From JANYCD01 sp043738385 (GTDB lineage: Bacteria; Pseudomonadota; Gammaproteobacteria; Burkholderiales; Rhodocyclaceae), in assembly GCA_043738385.1 (NCBI GenBank), contig JAYUGL010000099.1, forward strand, positions 1 through 6,102: DNA of 6,102 nucleotides, in the 5' to 3' direction. The notes under the pieces are model-generated. The model saw only the letters and a program-made list of their open reading frames with translations. It searched no databases and was not told where the DNA came from. Positions 6,034-6,102 of this stretch are shown here, one piece after another. Every line of letters begins with the position of its first letter. Position 1 is the stretch's first letter. A program made the position numbers and the translations under genes.

Positions 6034-6102
6034 AGATCAAATACTTTCAGGACACCGATACGCTTTACATCGAATTTCGCCCTGGACTGCAAGTCGCAGA
6101 GA
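6030..6102 (+). CDS. DUF2283-family protein, first 24 residues (cut by the window end)
   Basis: The visible residues MKIKYFQDTDTLYIEF followed by RPGLQVAE match the start of DUF2283 (COG5428) proteins, in which a YDxxxDxLYIxF-like beta hairpin is the hallmark. These are usually about 60-75 residues, so roughly two thirds lie beyond the window. The ATG overlaps the preceding stop (ATGA) and has GAGGA 8 nt upstream, so it is translationally coupled to the DUF4258-like gene. The biochemical role is not known. As the second member of a coupled small-gene pair it could be the antitoxin, but that is inference. Confidence 0.8.
   Translation, partial: MKIKYFQDTDTLYIEFRPGLQVAE

Overview
The window looks like a GC-rich proteobacterial chromosome, most likely a betaproteobacterium. 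That lineage call is an inference from gene order and protein style, since no rRNA or other marker gene is present. Genes are tightly packed, with short gaps and ATGA overlaps. The core is conserved metabolism and cell-envelope modification, and the last ~450 bases look like the edge of an accessory, toxin-antitoxin-like patch.

Left part, minus strand (1-1982): an alanine-forming aminotransferase gene (alaA type) is followed 11 nt downstream by the homoserine dehydrogenase gene (hom). hom runs off the left edge and lacks its C-terminal third or more. The two probably form an amino-acid operon transcribed leftward.

Divergent intergenic region (1983-2145): it holds a perfect 8-bp inverted repeat (5-nt centre) overlapping the -35 of a plausible promoter with a consensus TATAAT. 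That promoter reads rightward into the next group.

Middle, plus strand (2146-5745): four genes sit head to tail with gaps of 2 nt, a 4-nt overlap and 17 nt. They encode a small Mth938/DUF498-family protein, an ArnT-like family 39 glycosyltransferase with many membrane segments, a four-helix SMR/ArnE-like small membrane protein, and an ArnB-like DegT/DnrJ/EryC1 PLP aminotransferase. Together these recall part of the Arn pathway that puts 4-amino-4-deoxy-L-arabinose on lipid A. The aminotransferase would make the amino sugar, the SMR protein would help flip its lipid-linked form, and the glycosyltransferase would transfer it at the periplasmic face. Homologues of ArnA, ArnC, ArnD and ArnF are not in the window, so the actual sugar and acceptor are unknown.

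Right edge, plus strand (5683-6102): the aminotransferase ends in a ~27-residue tail that resembles the C-terminus of a VapB antitoxin. An overlapping 18-codon frame begins like a VapC toxin. Next come a 78-codon DUF4258-like gene and, overlapping it by ATGA, the start of a DUF2283-type gene cut by the window end. I read this as a toxin-antitoxin-type pair beside a possible vapBC scar. No tRNA, rRNA, CRISPR array, insertion sequence or convincing terminator was seen.
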